A DNA stretch of 5,887 nucleotides from JAICWP01 sp035252015 (GCA_035252015.1 DATFDP010000244.1:1-5887); one strand, 5' to 3'; counted from the first letter of the stretch, positions 1 to 5,780 are shown. The notes: a model not told the origin generated them from the letters alone. Program-made: numbers and translations.

Positions 1-744
1 GTGTCCGCTAAAGTCCACTAGGGAGGCAAATGCCGGGCCGGTTAAAGGGTTCCCCTTGAGAGCCTTATCCAGCGCCGCATTCACCTTGTCCAGAGCCTCG
101 GCGCTCGAAGCGATGTAAAAAAGATAGAACATGCTGGGAGATTCCGTGTGAATGGCCTGAGTGTCAACTTCGTATTCATGCAGCGTGCCGTCAGCCAGCA
201 ATTTCTCAAAAAAAGGCACGAGAAAGCTCTTGCTGATCGTCTCCACCGCGTTGTTCGGGGCGTCCGGCTTCAGTGTGTAAGTCGATCCGTGAGTGTAGAC
301 GCCCTTCCAGGACCCGGAGTGCCAGTTGTAATAGCGGCTGACATAGATGTTGTCAAAATGTTTGGTGGCGCTGGCCAGAACTGGTGCGGTGGCCCCTCCG
401 TTCTTATAGAACTGGTCCAGAACATTGAGCACTCCAGCCATGGACATCGCCGACCACCAATTGTCGTGCGTTGCACCGTCGGACTGGTGAACCAGGGCCT
501 CGTCATCGCCATAGGCCACAATGGTCCCGCTAGACAGAGCCTTTTGCAGCGTTGTCTGGTCGGCAGCCATATTCTTTTGCATGTCCCCCCACTGTGCGCG
601 GGGAATACTCCAATCCGCCACGTAGGTGTACATCTGGGGCTTTTCCTTGACCTCGGACATCTGCGCGCGTGCTGGTGCGGTCAATGAAAGGGCCAGCGCG
701 AGCGTAAACACCCCTGCAAGAACTCTTCGCAATTGTTTGTGCAT
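1..744 (-). CDS. Exported protein of unknown function with duplicated domain (partial)
   Basis: I read this frame directly: it is open from the ATG at 744-742 to base 1 with no stop, so 248 codons are visible and the C-terminus lies outside the window. The start is supported by AGGA (757-754) nine bases upstream. The N-terminus is a classic Sec signal peptide: basic MHKQLRR, a hydrophobic stretch at about residues 8-22, then APARA with likely cleavage after Ala27. The mature part has two similar units, about 38-140 and 147-248. Residues 70-75 LSSGTI match 183-188 LADGTL, Tyr78 matches Tyr191, His86 matches His199, and A103/L106 match A215/L218. An aromatic WWSAMS at 96-101 pairs with FYLFYI at 206-211. 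Spacing is nearly constant (112-113 residues), so this is a tandem duplication, perhaps a pseudo-dimer of a small alpha/beta domain (inference). I recognise no enzyme motif and assign no function. Signal peptide and reading frame are secure. Confidence 0.85.
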   Translation of the reverse strand, partial: MHKQLRRVLAGVFTLALALSLTAPARAQMSEVKEKPQMYTYVADWSIPRAQWGDMQKNMAADQTTLQKALSSGTIVAYGDDEALVHQSDGATHDNWWSAMSMAGVLNVLDQFYKNGGATAPVLASATKHFDNIYVSRYYNWHSGSWKGVYTHGSTYTLKPDAPNNAVETISKSFLVPFFEKLLADGTLHEYEVDTQAIHTESPSMFYLFYIASSAEALDKVNAALDKALKGNPLTGPAFASLVDFSGH

Positions 745-938
745 GTTTTTCTTTCCTTTGCAACGATAGTTGGCCCAGGAGCTGGGACTGCCTCCAAGGG
801 CGCCGGTAGTGTACACATCGCCGGGGAAATGTCATCTATAAAAGCCATGAGCGGCGTTAGGTTTCTACCTCAGAATGGCACGCGCCTTGCCTCGCATATG
901 CTGAGGCAGGGTCTTCTGGTAGCAGCCGGTTATAAGGA
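745..938. other. Spacer between gatA and the exported-protein gene
   Basis: This 194-base spacer follows the gatA stop and precedes the exported-protein start, both on the minus strand. It holds an inverted repeat, TGCCTC (888-893) and GAGGCA (903-908), around a GCATATGC core; no T-run follows on the minus strand, so it is not a standard intrinsic terminator. A perfect 8-base palindrome GTGTACAC lies at 809-816. A -10-like TATAGA is at 840-835 on the minus strand, but no good -35 sits 16-18 bases upstream, so the promoter remains unplaced. No coding frame here is convincing. Confidence 0.5.
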
Positions 939-2450
939 CTAGGCCGACGCGCGGGCGTGCTCGTAGGCGTGGGCCAGGCGCAGGATGGCGCCTTCGTCGA
1001 AGTGTTTGCCCAGCACCTGCAGGCCGATGGGCAGCCCTTGCCGGGTTTCGCCACAGGGGACAGAAATGCCGGGAATACCTACCAGATCGGCAACCACGGT
1101 AAAGATATCGGCCAGGTACATAGCCAGGGGATCGTCCACCTTCTCGCCCAATTTGAAGGCGGCAGTGGGGCTGGTGGGAGTAACGATTGCGTCCACCTTC
1201 TCAAAGGCCTGTTCGAAGTCGCGGGCCAGCAGGCTGCGTGCCTTCTGCGCCTTCAGATAGTAAGCGTCATAGTAGCCGGCGCTGAGCGCGTAAGTGCCGA
1301 GCATGATGCGACGTTTCACCTCGGCGCCAAAGCCCTGGTCGCGCGTGCGGCGATACATTTCCGCCAGCGTGCCCGCTTTTGCCGCCCGGAAGCCATAGCG
1401 CACGCCATCGTAGCGCGCCAGGTTGGAAGAGGCCTCAGCGGTGGCGATCAGGTAATAAGTGGGAATGGCATACTCGGTATGCGGCAGAGAAATAGGGACG
1501 ATCTCGCAGCCGCACTTCTGGGCCAGCACCTGAATGGCGGCTTCCACCGCAGCGCGCACTTCCGCATCCAAGCCTTCGCCGAAATACTCACGCGGGACGC
1601 CTAGTCGCACTCCCTTCACCGGGCGGCCAATCTCCTGGGTGTAATCGGGAACCGGCACTTCCGCAGAGGTCGAGTCCATGCGATCGCGCCCGGCGATGAT
1701 GCCAAGCAACAGTGCTGCATCCTTCACCGTCTTGGCCAGGGGCCCAATGTGGTCTAGCGAGGAGGCAAAAGCGATCAGGCCATAGCGGGAAACCCGGCCG
1801 TAAGTGGGCATCAGGCCCACCACACCACAAAAGGAGGCAGGCTGGCGAATGGAGCCGCCAGTATCGGAGCCTAGCGCCGCTACCGCCATGCCGGCAGCCA
1901 CCGCCGCCGCCGAGCCGCCGGAAGAACCGCCGGGCACCCGGCTCTTGTCGCGCGGATTGCGCACCGGGCCAAAAGCGGAATTCTCATTCGACGAGCCCAT
2001 GGCGAACTCGTCGCAGTTGGTCTTGCCTAGCACCACCGCTCCCGCCGTCTCCAGGCGGGCTACCGCCGTGCAGTCGTAAGAAGGAACAAAGTTCTGCAGG
2101 ATTTTGGAGCCGGCGGTGGTTCGCACGCCGCTGGTCACCATCACATCCTTGATCGCCAGCGGCACGCCGCCCAGCGCGGGCAGAGGCTCGCCACGATCGG
2201 CCAGCACGTCCATACGCGCCGCCTGGGCGAGCGCCCGTTCTTTCGCAAGGCACAGGTAGGCGTGAATCTCGCCGTCTTCCTTCTCAATTTTGCGGAACAG
2301 GCTCTCCGCCAGCGCGGTGGCAGTGATTTGCCGCTCCTGCACTGCGGTGCGCGCGGATTCGATGGTGAGAAGGTTGAGGTCGAGATTCTTCAACTTAGTT
2401 TCAGGCTTCGAGTTTCGATAAGAAGATTTCAAAAGTTTCAGGTTTCGCAA
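939..2450 (-). CDS. gatA: Glutamyl-tRNA(Gln)/aspartyl-tRNA(Asn) amidotransferase subunit A
   Basis: This is the catalytic amidase subunit of GatCAB. It hydrolyses glutamine to release the ammonia used to convert Glu-tRNA(Gln) or Asp-tRNA(Asn) to the amidated form in the cytoplasm. The amidase-signature Ser-cisSer-Lys triad is intact: Lys101 (in LAIKDVM), Ser176 (in PGGSSGGSA) and Ser200 (in SDTGGSIRQP), with the 75- and 24-residue spacings of known GatA proteins. The C-terminal part (VPGISVPCG, GLQVLGKHFDE) is also typical. No ATG is available at the N-terminus. I give TTG at 2450-2448, which has AGGG nine bases upstream, for 503 aa. Family alignment instead suggests a start near codon 20 (TTG at 2393-2391, giving MKNLDLNLLTI), which would put the lysine at position 82, as is usual; that codon lacks a ribosome binding site. 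The extra 19 residues are translated from a repeat. It lies downstream of gatC and in the same frame. Function is certain, start is not. Confidence 0.97.
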   Translation of the reverse strand: MRNLKLLKSSYRNSKPETKLKNLDLNLLTIESARTAVQERQITATALAESLFRKIEKEDGEIHAYLCLAKERALAQAARMDVLADRGEPLPALGGVPLAIKDVMVTSGVRTTAGSKILQNFVPSYDCTAVARLETAGAVVLGKTNCDEFAMGSSNENSAFGPVRNPRDKSRVPGGSSGGSAAAVAAGMAVAALGSDTGGSIRQPASFCGVVGLMPTYGRVSRYGLIAFASSLDHIGPLAKTVKDAALLLGIIAGRDRMDSTSAEVPVPDYTQEIGRPVKGVRLGVPREYFGEGLDAEVRAAVEAAIQVLAQKCGCEIVPISLPHTEYAIPTYYLIATAEASSNLARYDGVRYGFRAAKAGTLAEMYRRTRDQGFGAEVKRRIMLGTYALSAGYYDAYYLKAQKARSLLARDFEQAFEKVDAIVTPTSPTAAFKLGEKVDDPLAMYLADIFTVVADLVGIPGISVPCGETRQGLPIGLQVLGKHFDEGAILRLAHAYEHARASA

Positions 2451-2476
2451 GCTGCAAAACCCTGAAACCTGGGTTT
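2397..2476. repeat. GAAACCTGAAAC-type repeat between gatC and gatA
   Basis: On the plus strand, AGTTTCAGGCTTCG (2397-2410) and AGTTTCAGGTTTCG (2434-2447) are direct repeats identical at 13 of 14 bases. The second copy also pairs with AAACCCTGAAAC (2457-2468), forming an 11-base stem with one bulged base and an 11-base loop. A different perfect 6-base stem, AAACCC (2457-2462) with GGGTTT (2471-2476), uses the same bases, so the two hairpins exclude each other. The repeat begins on the gatC stop codon and runs into the gatA 5' end. Related sequence recurs in the spacer before gatC (2854-2922), so this is probably a dispersed spacer repeat of the genome (inference). Confidence 0.65.
2460..2463 (-). 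promoter_or_regulatory. Candidate ribosome binding site for the TTG start of gatA
   Basis: On the minus strand AGGG (2463-2460) stands nine bases before TTG 2450-2448. It is the only purine-rich match to the anti-Shine-Dalgarno sequence found before any possible gatA start; TTG codons at 2432 and 2393 have none. The site lies within the repeat and in a stem of predicted hairpins, so its accessibility may depend on folding (inference). Confidence 0.4.
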
Positions 2477-2813
2477 AGCGTTCAATCACCTTCGGCACTT
2501 TAAGAAACGTGCCATCACTTTGTGGCGCGTTTCTAAGCGCCTCCTGCCGCTCCAAAGAGGGGCGCAAGCCGTGCAAAATGTCGTCGCGGGAAGCATAGGC
2601 AAAGCGTTCGCTGCCGGTCTTATGCTGGTCCACGCCGTAACGCTCTGAAACCTGCGCCATAGGCGCCACGCCCGACGTGTCCAGTCGGTTCAGCCTGTCC
2701 ACATACTCCAGAATGGAGTTCAGGTCCCTGAGCATCCCGGCGCGCTCTTCGGGCGTGAGCTCCAGGTTGGCGAGTTCAGCGACGTGCAGCACATCGGAGT
2801 CCGTGACTTTCAT
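2475..2813 (-). CDS. gatC: Glutamyl-tRNA(Gln)/aspartyl-tRNA(Asn) amidotransferase subunit C
   Basis: GatC is the small, non-catalytic subunit that wraps around the GatA-GatB interface and stabilises the amidotransferase. The 112-residue product shows the family pattern: MKVTDSDVLHVAELANLELTPEE at the N-terminus (a helix with the ANLELTPEE signature at about 15-23), LNSILEYVDRLNRLDTSGVAP at about 31-51, and the C-terminal TFLKVPKVIE tail at 102-111. It is slightly longer than the usual 95-100 residues, with the extra length around 57-92. The ATG at 2813-2811 is the natural start by family alignment, although upstream sequence offers no clear Shine-Dalgarno motif. Its TAA stop (2477-2475) is the only stop between it and the TTG start of gatA, which lies in the same frame. 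It follows the DciA-like gene by 125 bases and is probably co-transcribed with it. Confidence 0.95.
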   Translation of the reverse strand: MKVTDSDVLHVAELANLELTPEERAGMLRDLNSILEYVDRLNRLDTSGVAPMAQVSERYGVDQHKTGSERFAYASRDDILHGLRPSLERQEALRNAPQSDGTFLKVPKVIER

Positions 2814-2938
2814 TGCATTTTGCAGGATTAGGGATTTTGAGTTGGAGTTTTAAAGTTTCAAGGTTTAACAGGTTTCGGACGCAGCGGCAGCTGGGACGAA
2901 GCGAGAAATCTTGAAACCTGTTTGCCGGAAAACGCAGC
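2814..2938. repeat. Spacer with long inverted repeat before gatC
   Basis: This 125-base spacer separates the DciA-like gene from gatC. A perfect 10-base inverted repeat, AACAGGTTTC (2867-2876) with GAAACCTGTT (2913-2922), encloses 36 bases. AGTTTCAAGGTTT (2854-2866) resembles AGTTTCAGGTTT in the repeat before gatA with one extra A, and CAGGTTTCG (2869-2877) is identical to 2439-2447. No T-run follows the stem, so it does not look like a terminator. It could act as an RNA-processing or translation-tuning element between the two genes (inference). Confidence 0.6.
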
Positions 2939-3241
2939 CTACGACTGTGATCTCGCCCGCATTTCTTCCGGGAGCACAAAGTTAATACGGCGGACGTTAT
3001 GGCTGGTGAACTGGTTCACCGCCGCCACATATTGCGGGGCCAGGCCCAGCAGTTGAGTGCGCCAGGCGGCGTCGGGCACTTGCACCCTCAGCACACCGTC
3101 GTTAAGGTCCAGCGCCTGGGTCTTATCGGCCACCGCTGTACCGCACACCAGCGGCCATGCCAGCACGGCAGCTTCTTCGGCTGGGGCCCGGCGTAAAGAA
3201 TCAACAACTATTTTCTGCAGGCCGGCTCGCGCGTGTTCCAT
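2939..3241 (-). CDS. DUF721 / DciA-like protein, replicative-helicase-associated
   Basis: The 100-residue product matches the DUF721 (DciA) family, whose studied members act with the replicative helicase DnaB during initiation in bacteria lacking DnaC. The visible family pattern is a leading helix, a conserved Trp29 in LAWPLVCGTAVADKTQAL (27-44), then NDGVLRVQVPDAAWRTQLLGL (47-67) with the typical DGVLxV strand and Trp60, and a closing LPEEM. It is short and consists mainly of the core domain, without the long tails found in some DciA proteins. The ATG at 3241-3239 has GAGG (3250-3247) five bases upstream. It is the first gene of the minus-strand cluster, followed by gatC and gatA, and its promoter is probably the extended -10 near 3404-3412. 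Family assignment is by pattern recognition; a role in helicase loading in this organism is inferred. Confidence 0.85.
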   Translation of the reverse strand: MEHARAGLQKIVVDSLRRAPAEEAAVLAWPLVCGTAVADKTQALDLNDGVLRVQVPDAAWRTQLLGLAPQYVAAVNQFTSHNVRRINFVLPEEMRARSQS

Positions 3242-3646
3242 ATTGACCTCGCTGGATTTGGGAAAAAGGTTTGCCCCTCACTTGCAGTCGGGGCAGGTTC
3301 ACGCAACTCGATTGGCTGGGCGAGTACCGGGGAACTCGCCACCCTGGCGATGCGGCGTTGGTAGCGCCTCAGTTCGCCTTACCGCTGACCTTTAAACTCG
3401 TAGATTGTAACACTGTGGCAACCACTCAGCTCAGGATTCAGTGCTCAGCGGAGAACGCGAATTTTGTGAGTCGCGCCTACGGACCAGTCCGGGGGAAGAG
3501 CAGGGATGTTGGCAGAAAAAGCGAATATGTGTAATCCATTGCTATCAAATGCTCGCATATTCCATTTAACCATTTCATAAGTAAGGGCTTGCGCCGTGAG
3601 GTATTCGGGTGTAGCGTGGCTCTGGCTAACGGTCGAGTTAGGCGTC
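3242..3646. other. Divergent intergenic control region
   Basis: This 405-base region separates the leftward DciA-like gene from the rightward receiver-like gene. The left part, transcribed as the leader of the minus cluster, has two perfect hairpins: TGCCCC (3272-3277) with GGGGCA (3290-3295), and GGCGAGT (3319-3325) with ACTCGCC (3334-3340). The middle carries a CTCAG/GATTCAG cluster (3425-3448). From about 3515 to 3585 the sequence becomes noticeably AT-richer, as expected for a promoter of the plus-strand gene, but no hexamer pair at 16-18 bases spacing stands out. No protein-coding frame here is convincing. Confidence 0.6.
3404..3412 (-). promoter_or_regulatory. Extended -10 promoter element for the DciA-like/gatC/gatA cluster
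   Basis: Read on the minus strand, TGTTACAAT (3412-3404) combines a TACAAT -10 box with an upstream TGN extension. No strong -35 hexamer lies at 16-18 bases, which is usual for extended -10 promoters. Transcription would begin near 3397 and give a leader of about 155 bases, containing two hairpins, ahead of the DciA-like ATG. Confidence 0.45.
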
Positions 3647-3997
3647 ATGACCCGAATCCTCTCCGTTTCCTACGATCAAGCTCTGCTGAGCAGCCGTCAA
3701 TTACTCTTAGAAAGTCTCGGTTGCGAGGTAGTCTCAGCTTCGGAGTTCGGGCATGCCCTGCAACACTGCAACCGGGGGTCGCGGTTTGACCTGTTTGTCC
3801 TGGGCCATTCTATTCCCAGTCCCGAGAAAGAGGCCCTGGTCGCCGCCTTTCGTACTCACACAACAGCTCCGGTTATCGCGCTGAGGAGATTTGACGAGCA
3901 GCCCACTTCGTCGGCCGATTTCGAAATCGAGCCCGACCCCGGACAGTTGCTGCAGGTCATCTCCCGGGTCATCTCCGGCCACGCCGCCTCCGCCTGA
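3647..3997 (+). CDS. Stand-alone degenerate receiver-domain protein (pseudo-receiver)
   Basis: The 116-residue product has the size and alternating strand/helix pattern of a CheY-like receiver: ILSVS (4-8) as strand 1, a helix at 11-24, CEVVSAS (26-32) as strand 2, FDLFVLGHSIP (47-57) as strand 3, APVIALRR (74-81) as strand 4, and ADFEIEP (90-96) as strand 5. The residues needed for phosphotransfer are changed: the strand-1 acidic pair is Ser8-Tyr9 (Asp10 remains), the phosphoacceptor position is Gly53, the strand-4 Thr/Ser is Arg80 and the conserved Lys is Glu95. It has no output domain. I start at ATG 3647 because strand 1 follows at once. GTG 3596, in frame, has a better ribosome binding site (AAGGG 3583-3587) and would add 17 residues (MRYSGVAWLWLTVELGV). 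It probably works through protein contacts rather than phosphorylation (inference); its partner is unknown. Confidence 0.8.
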   Translation: MTRILSVSYDQALLSSRQLLLESLGCEVVSASEFGHALQHCNRGSRFDLFVLGHSIPSPEKEALVAAFRTHTTAPVIALRRFDEQPTSSADFEIEPDPGQLLQVISRVISGHAASA

Positions 3998-4047
3998 AGC
4001 TTTCAACTCAGCATTCAGCCGACAACCAGCCGACGCGTTTGACCTCC

Positions 4048-4074
4048 TTGCCAGCGCTAGGGTGATTCGATAAT
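4048..4074 (+). promoter_or_regulatory. Candidate promoter of the serine hydrolase gene
   Basis: TTGCCA (4048-4053) and GATAAT (4069-4074) resemble sigma70-type -35 and -10 boxes. The 15-base spacing is shorter than ideal, and TTGACC at 4039-4044 is a better -35 but 24 bases away. Transcription would start around 4081, leaving a leader of about 20 bases that contains only the ribosome binding site. The gene can therefore be expressed independently of the receiver-like gene. Confidence 0.4.
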
Positions 4075-4100
4075 CTCCCCGTTTACTTCCGGAGAAAATC

Positions 4101-5780
4101 ATGAAAATCGGCCGCCTCACCGCCGCAGTCTGTCTCCTTACATCGCTGGCAGGAGCACAATCCAGGCCCAACTGGGACGCCGCCTACAATTTGATTGACT
4201 CTTATGTCGCCCGGCAGATGAAGGCGGAGCAAGTACCCGGCCTCGTCCTCGCCATCACCGACCGCAACCATCTGATCCGGATTCGTACCTACGGCTACGC
4301 CGACGTAAGAACCAAACAGCCCATCACGCCCGACACTTTGTTTGAGATTGGCTCTATCTCAAAGTCCTTTACCGCGATTGCACTGCTGCAACTGCGCGAG
4401 CAAGGCAAGTTTGACCCCCAGCAGCCCATCACCCGCTACTTGCCATGGTTCTCCATTCACTCCAACTACCGGCCAATTACAGGGCACGACATCATGACCC
4501 ACACTGCCGGCCTGCCGCGCGACCGCGACGATGTGCCTTCTTCGCTTTACCAGGCCGCCGGCGTCCGCGACCGCTGGACCGGTTACGAGCCGGGCAGGTA
4601 CTTTGCTTACTCCAACATCGGCTACCAGATTATGGGGTACGTTCTGCAGGAGATCACGCGGAACCCCTACGCCGAAACGGTACGCGCCCACATCCTGCAG
4701 CCGCTGGGCATGAAGCACAGCGATGCCATTTTCACCCACGACACGTACCAGCGGCTGGCGGTCGGGTATGCGCCGCTTTATGACGACCGGCCCTATAACC
4801 CAGCCGAGCCCCTCATCCCCTCCCCCTGGCAGGAGTATGCCGCGGGAGATGGCAGCATCGTTTCCACGGCGCCGGACATGGCCGCCTACCTGCGCATGCT
4901 GCTGAATCACGGGGCCGGTCCGAAGGGCCGCATCATCTCCGAAGAAAGCTGGAAACTGCTTACGCAAGAAGCGGTGAAGGTACCGGAAGAAGTGAACACC
5001 TGGTACGGCTACGGTATCTTTAGCCGCGAAGTGGAGGGACACCGCTACATCGGGCACTCCGGCGGGATGATCGGCTATAGCTCGCGCATAGAAGGCGACC
5101 TCGATAACGGCCTGGGTGTGGTGGCCTTGGAGAACGCGCCCCTGGGCCCGGACGACATAACTTCCTTCACACTGAAGGTAGTGCGGGCCGCGCAGGAAGG
5201 CAGCGCCCTGCCGCAACTCCCCGAGGAGCCCCCTGTCGTGCCGGGTGCGGGCGAGTATGCCGGAACCTATACCGCCACGGACGGCCGCAGCTTTGTGGTC
5301 AACAATATTGGCGGGCAGCTGAGCCTCGACTACAGGGGCCAGAAGGTGACGCTTCAGCCGCGCGGCCAGGACGCCTTCTTCGTAGCCAATCCGGACTTTG
5401 CCCTTTTTGACCTCCGCTTCAGCCGCGAAAAAGGAAAAGTTGTGGAAGCTTTCTATGGCGGGGAGTGGTTCACCAACGAGCCTTACGTGGGACCGCGCCA
5501 ATTTCCCCACCCGTCGCAGTGGTCCGGCTACGTCGGCCACTACCGCGCGGCGCACCCCTGGTTTAACAATTTCCGCATCGTGCTGCGTAAAGGGAAGCTC
5601 TGGCTTATAGCGCCCGAAGGCGAGGAAATGACGCTGACTCCCATGCCGGGCGGCTATTTCGCTGCGGCCGTGGAACACCGCCCCTCGCGCGAGCGCATCA
5701 CCTTCGACACCCCGGTGCATGGTAAGACGCTGCGCGCCACGCTCAGCGGGCTGGCATATTACCGCACGTTTACACCGTGA
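4101..5780 (+). CDS. Secreted serine hydrolase, beta-lactamase/penicillin-binding family
   Basis: The 559-residue product is an exported serine hydrolase of the Pfam Beta-lactamase group (class C beta-lactamase, D-aminopeptidase and esterase relatives). A signal peptide covers MKIGRLTAAVCLLTSLAGA, with likely cleavage after Ala19. The catalytic motifs are present: Ser85-x-x-Lys88 (GSISKSF), Tyr170-Ser-Asn172, and His319-Ser-Gly321 (GHSGGMIGY), which takes the place of the KTG box. The catalytic domain spans about 25-365. A proline-rich linker (371-381) leads to two beta-rich units, about 384-457 and 475-555. They share a G-x-Y-x-G-x-Y opening and a following K/G-x-L-x-L strand, as in lipocalin-like tails of this family. 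GGAG (4091-4094) lies six bases before the ATG. Known relatives cleave D-amino-acid peptides, cell-wall peptides or esters; the substrate here cannot be read from sequence, and beta-lactam resistance should not be assumed. Confidence 0.93.
   Translation: MKIGRLTAAVCLLTSLAGAQSRPNWDAAYNLIDSYVARQMKAEQVPGLVLAITDRNHLIRIRTYGYADVRTKQPITPDTLFEIGSISKSFTAIALLQLREQGKFDPQQPITRYLPWFSIHSNYRPITGHDIMTHTAGLPRDRDDVPSSLYQAAGVRDRWTGYEPGRYFAYSNIGYQIMGYVLQEITRNPYAETVRAHILQPLGMKHSDAIFTHDTYQRLAVGYAPLYDDRPYNPAEPLIPSPWQEYAAGDGSIVSTAPDMAAYLRMLLNHGAGPKGRIISEESWKLLTQEAVKVPEEVNTWYGYGIFSREVEGHRYIGHSGGMIGYSSRIEGDLDNGLGVVALENAPLGPDDITSFTLKVVRAAQEGSALPQLPEEPPVVPGAGEYAGTYTATDGRSFVVNNIGGQLSLDYRGQKVTLQPRGQDAFFVANPDFALFDLRFSREKGKVVEAFYGGEWFTNEPYVGPRQFPHPSQWSGYVGHYRAAHPWFNNFRIVLRKGKLWLIAPEGEEMTLTPMPGGYFAAAVEHRPSRERITFDTPVHGKTLRATLSGLAYYRTFTP

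Noticed and set aside
148..687. 179-codon plus-strand frame at the left end
   Set aside because: It is antisense to the exported-protein gene, which has a signal peptide, a ribosome binding site and an internally duplicated domain; the plus-strand product looks like translated noncoding sequence.
957..1604. 215-codon plus-strand frame opposite gatA
   Set aside because: It lies antisense to a conserved GatA sequence, and its translation shows no family pattern.
3278..3298. Apparent Cys-Pro-Asp-Cys-Lys tail just upstream of the DciA-like gene, suggesting the end of a zinc- or iron-sulfur-binding protein
   Set aside because: The same minus-strand frame has a TGA immediately upstream (3301-3299), leaving only six codons, and no cysteine motif continues in other frames.
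3296..3385. Possible structured RNA or tRNA on the plus strand, suggested by nearby hairpins and a GGTAGCGCC-like segment
   Set aside because: No T-loop GTTCGAATC motif, acceptor stem or four-arm fold can be drawn, so no RNA gene is supported.
3271..3534. 87-codon plus-strand frame in the divergent spacer
   Set aside because: It begins with TTG, lacks a properly spaced ribosome binding site, covers the hairpins and promoter of the minus-strand cluster, and resembles no protein I know.
4359..5720. Long 453-codon open frame on the minus strand opposite the serine hydrolase
   Set aside because: It is fully antisense to a gene with signal peptide and catalytic motifs, has no recognisable domain, and its openness follows from the GC-rich codon pattern of the real gene.
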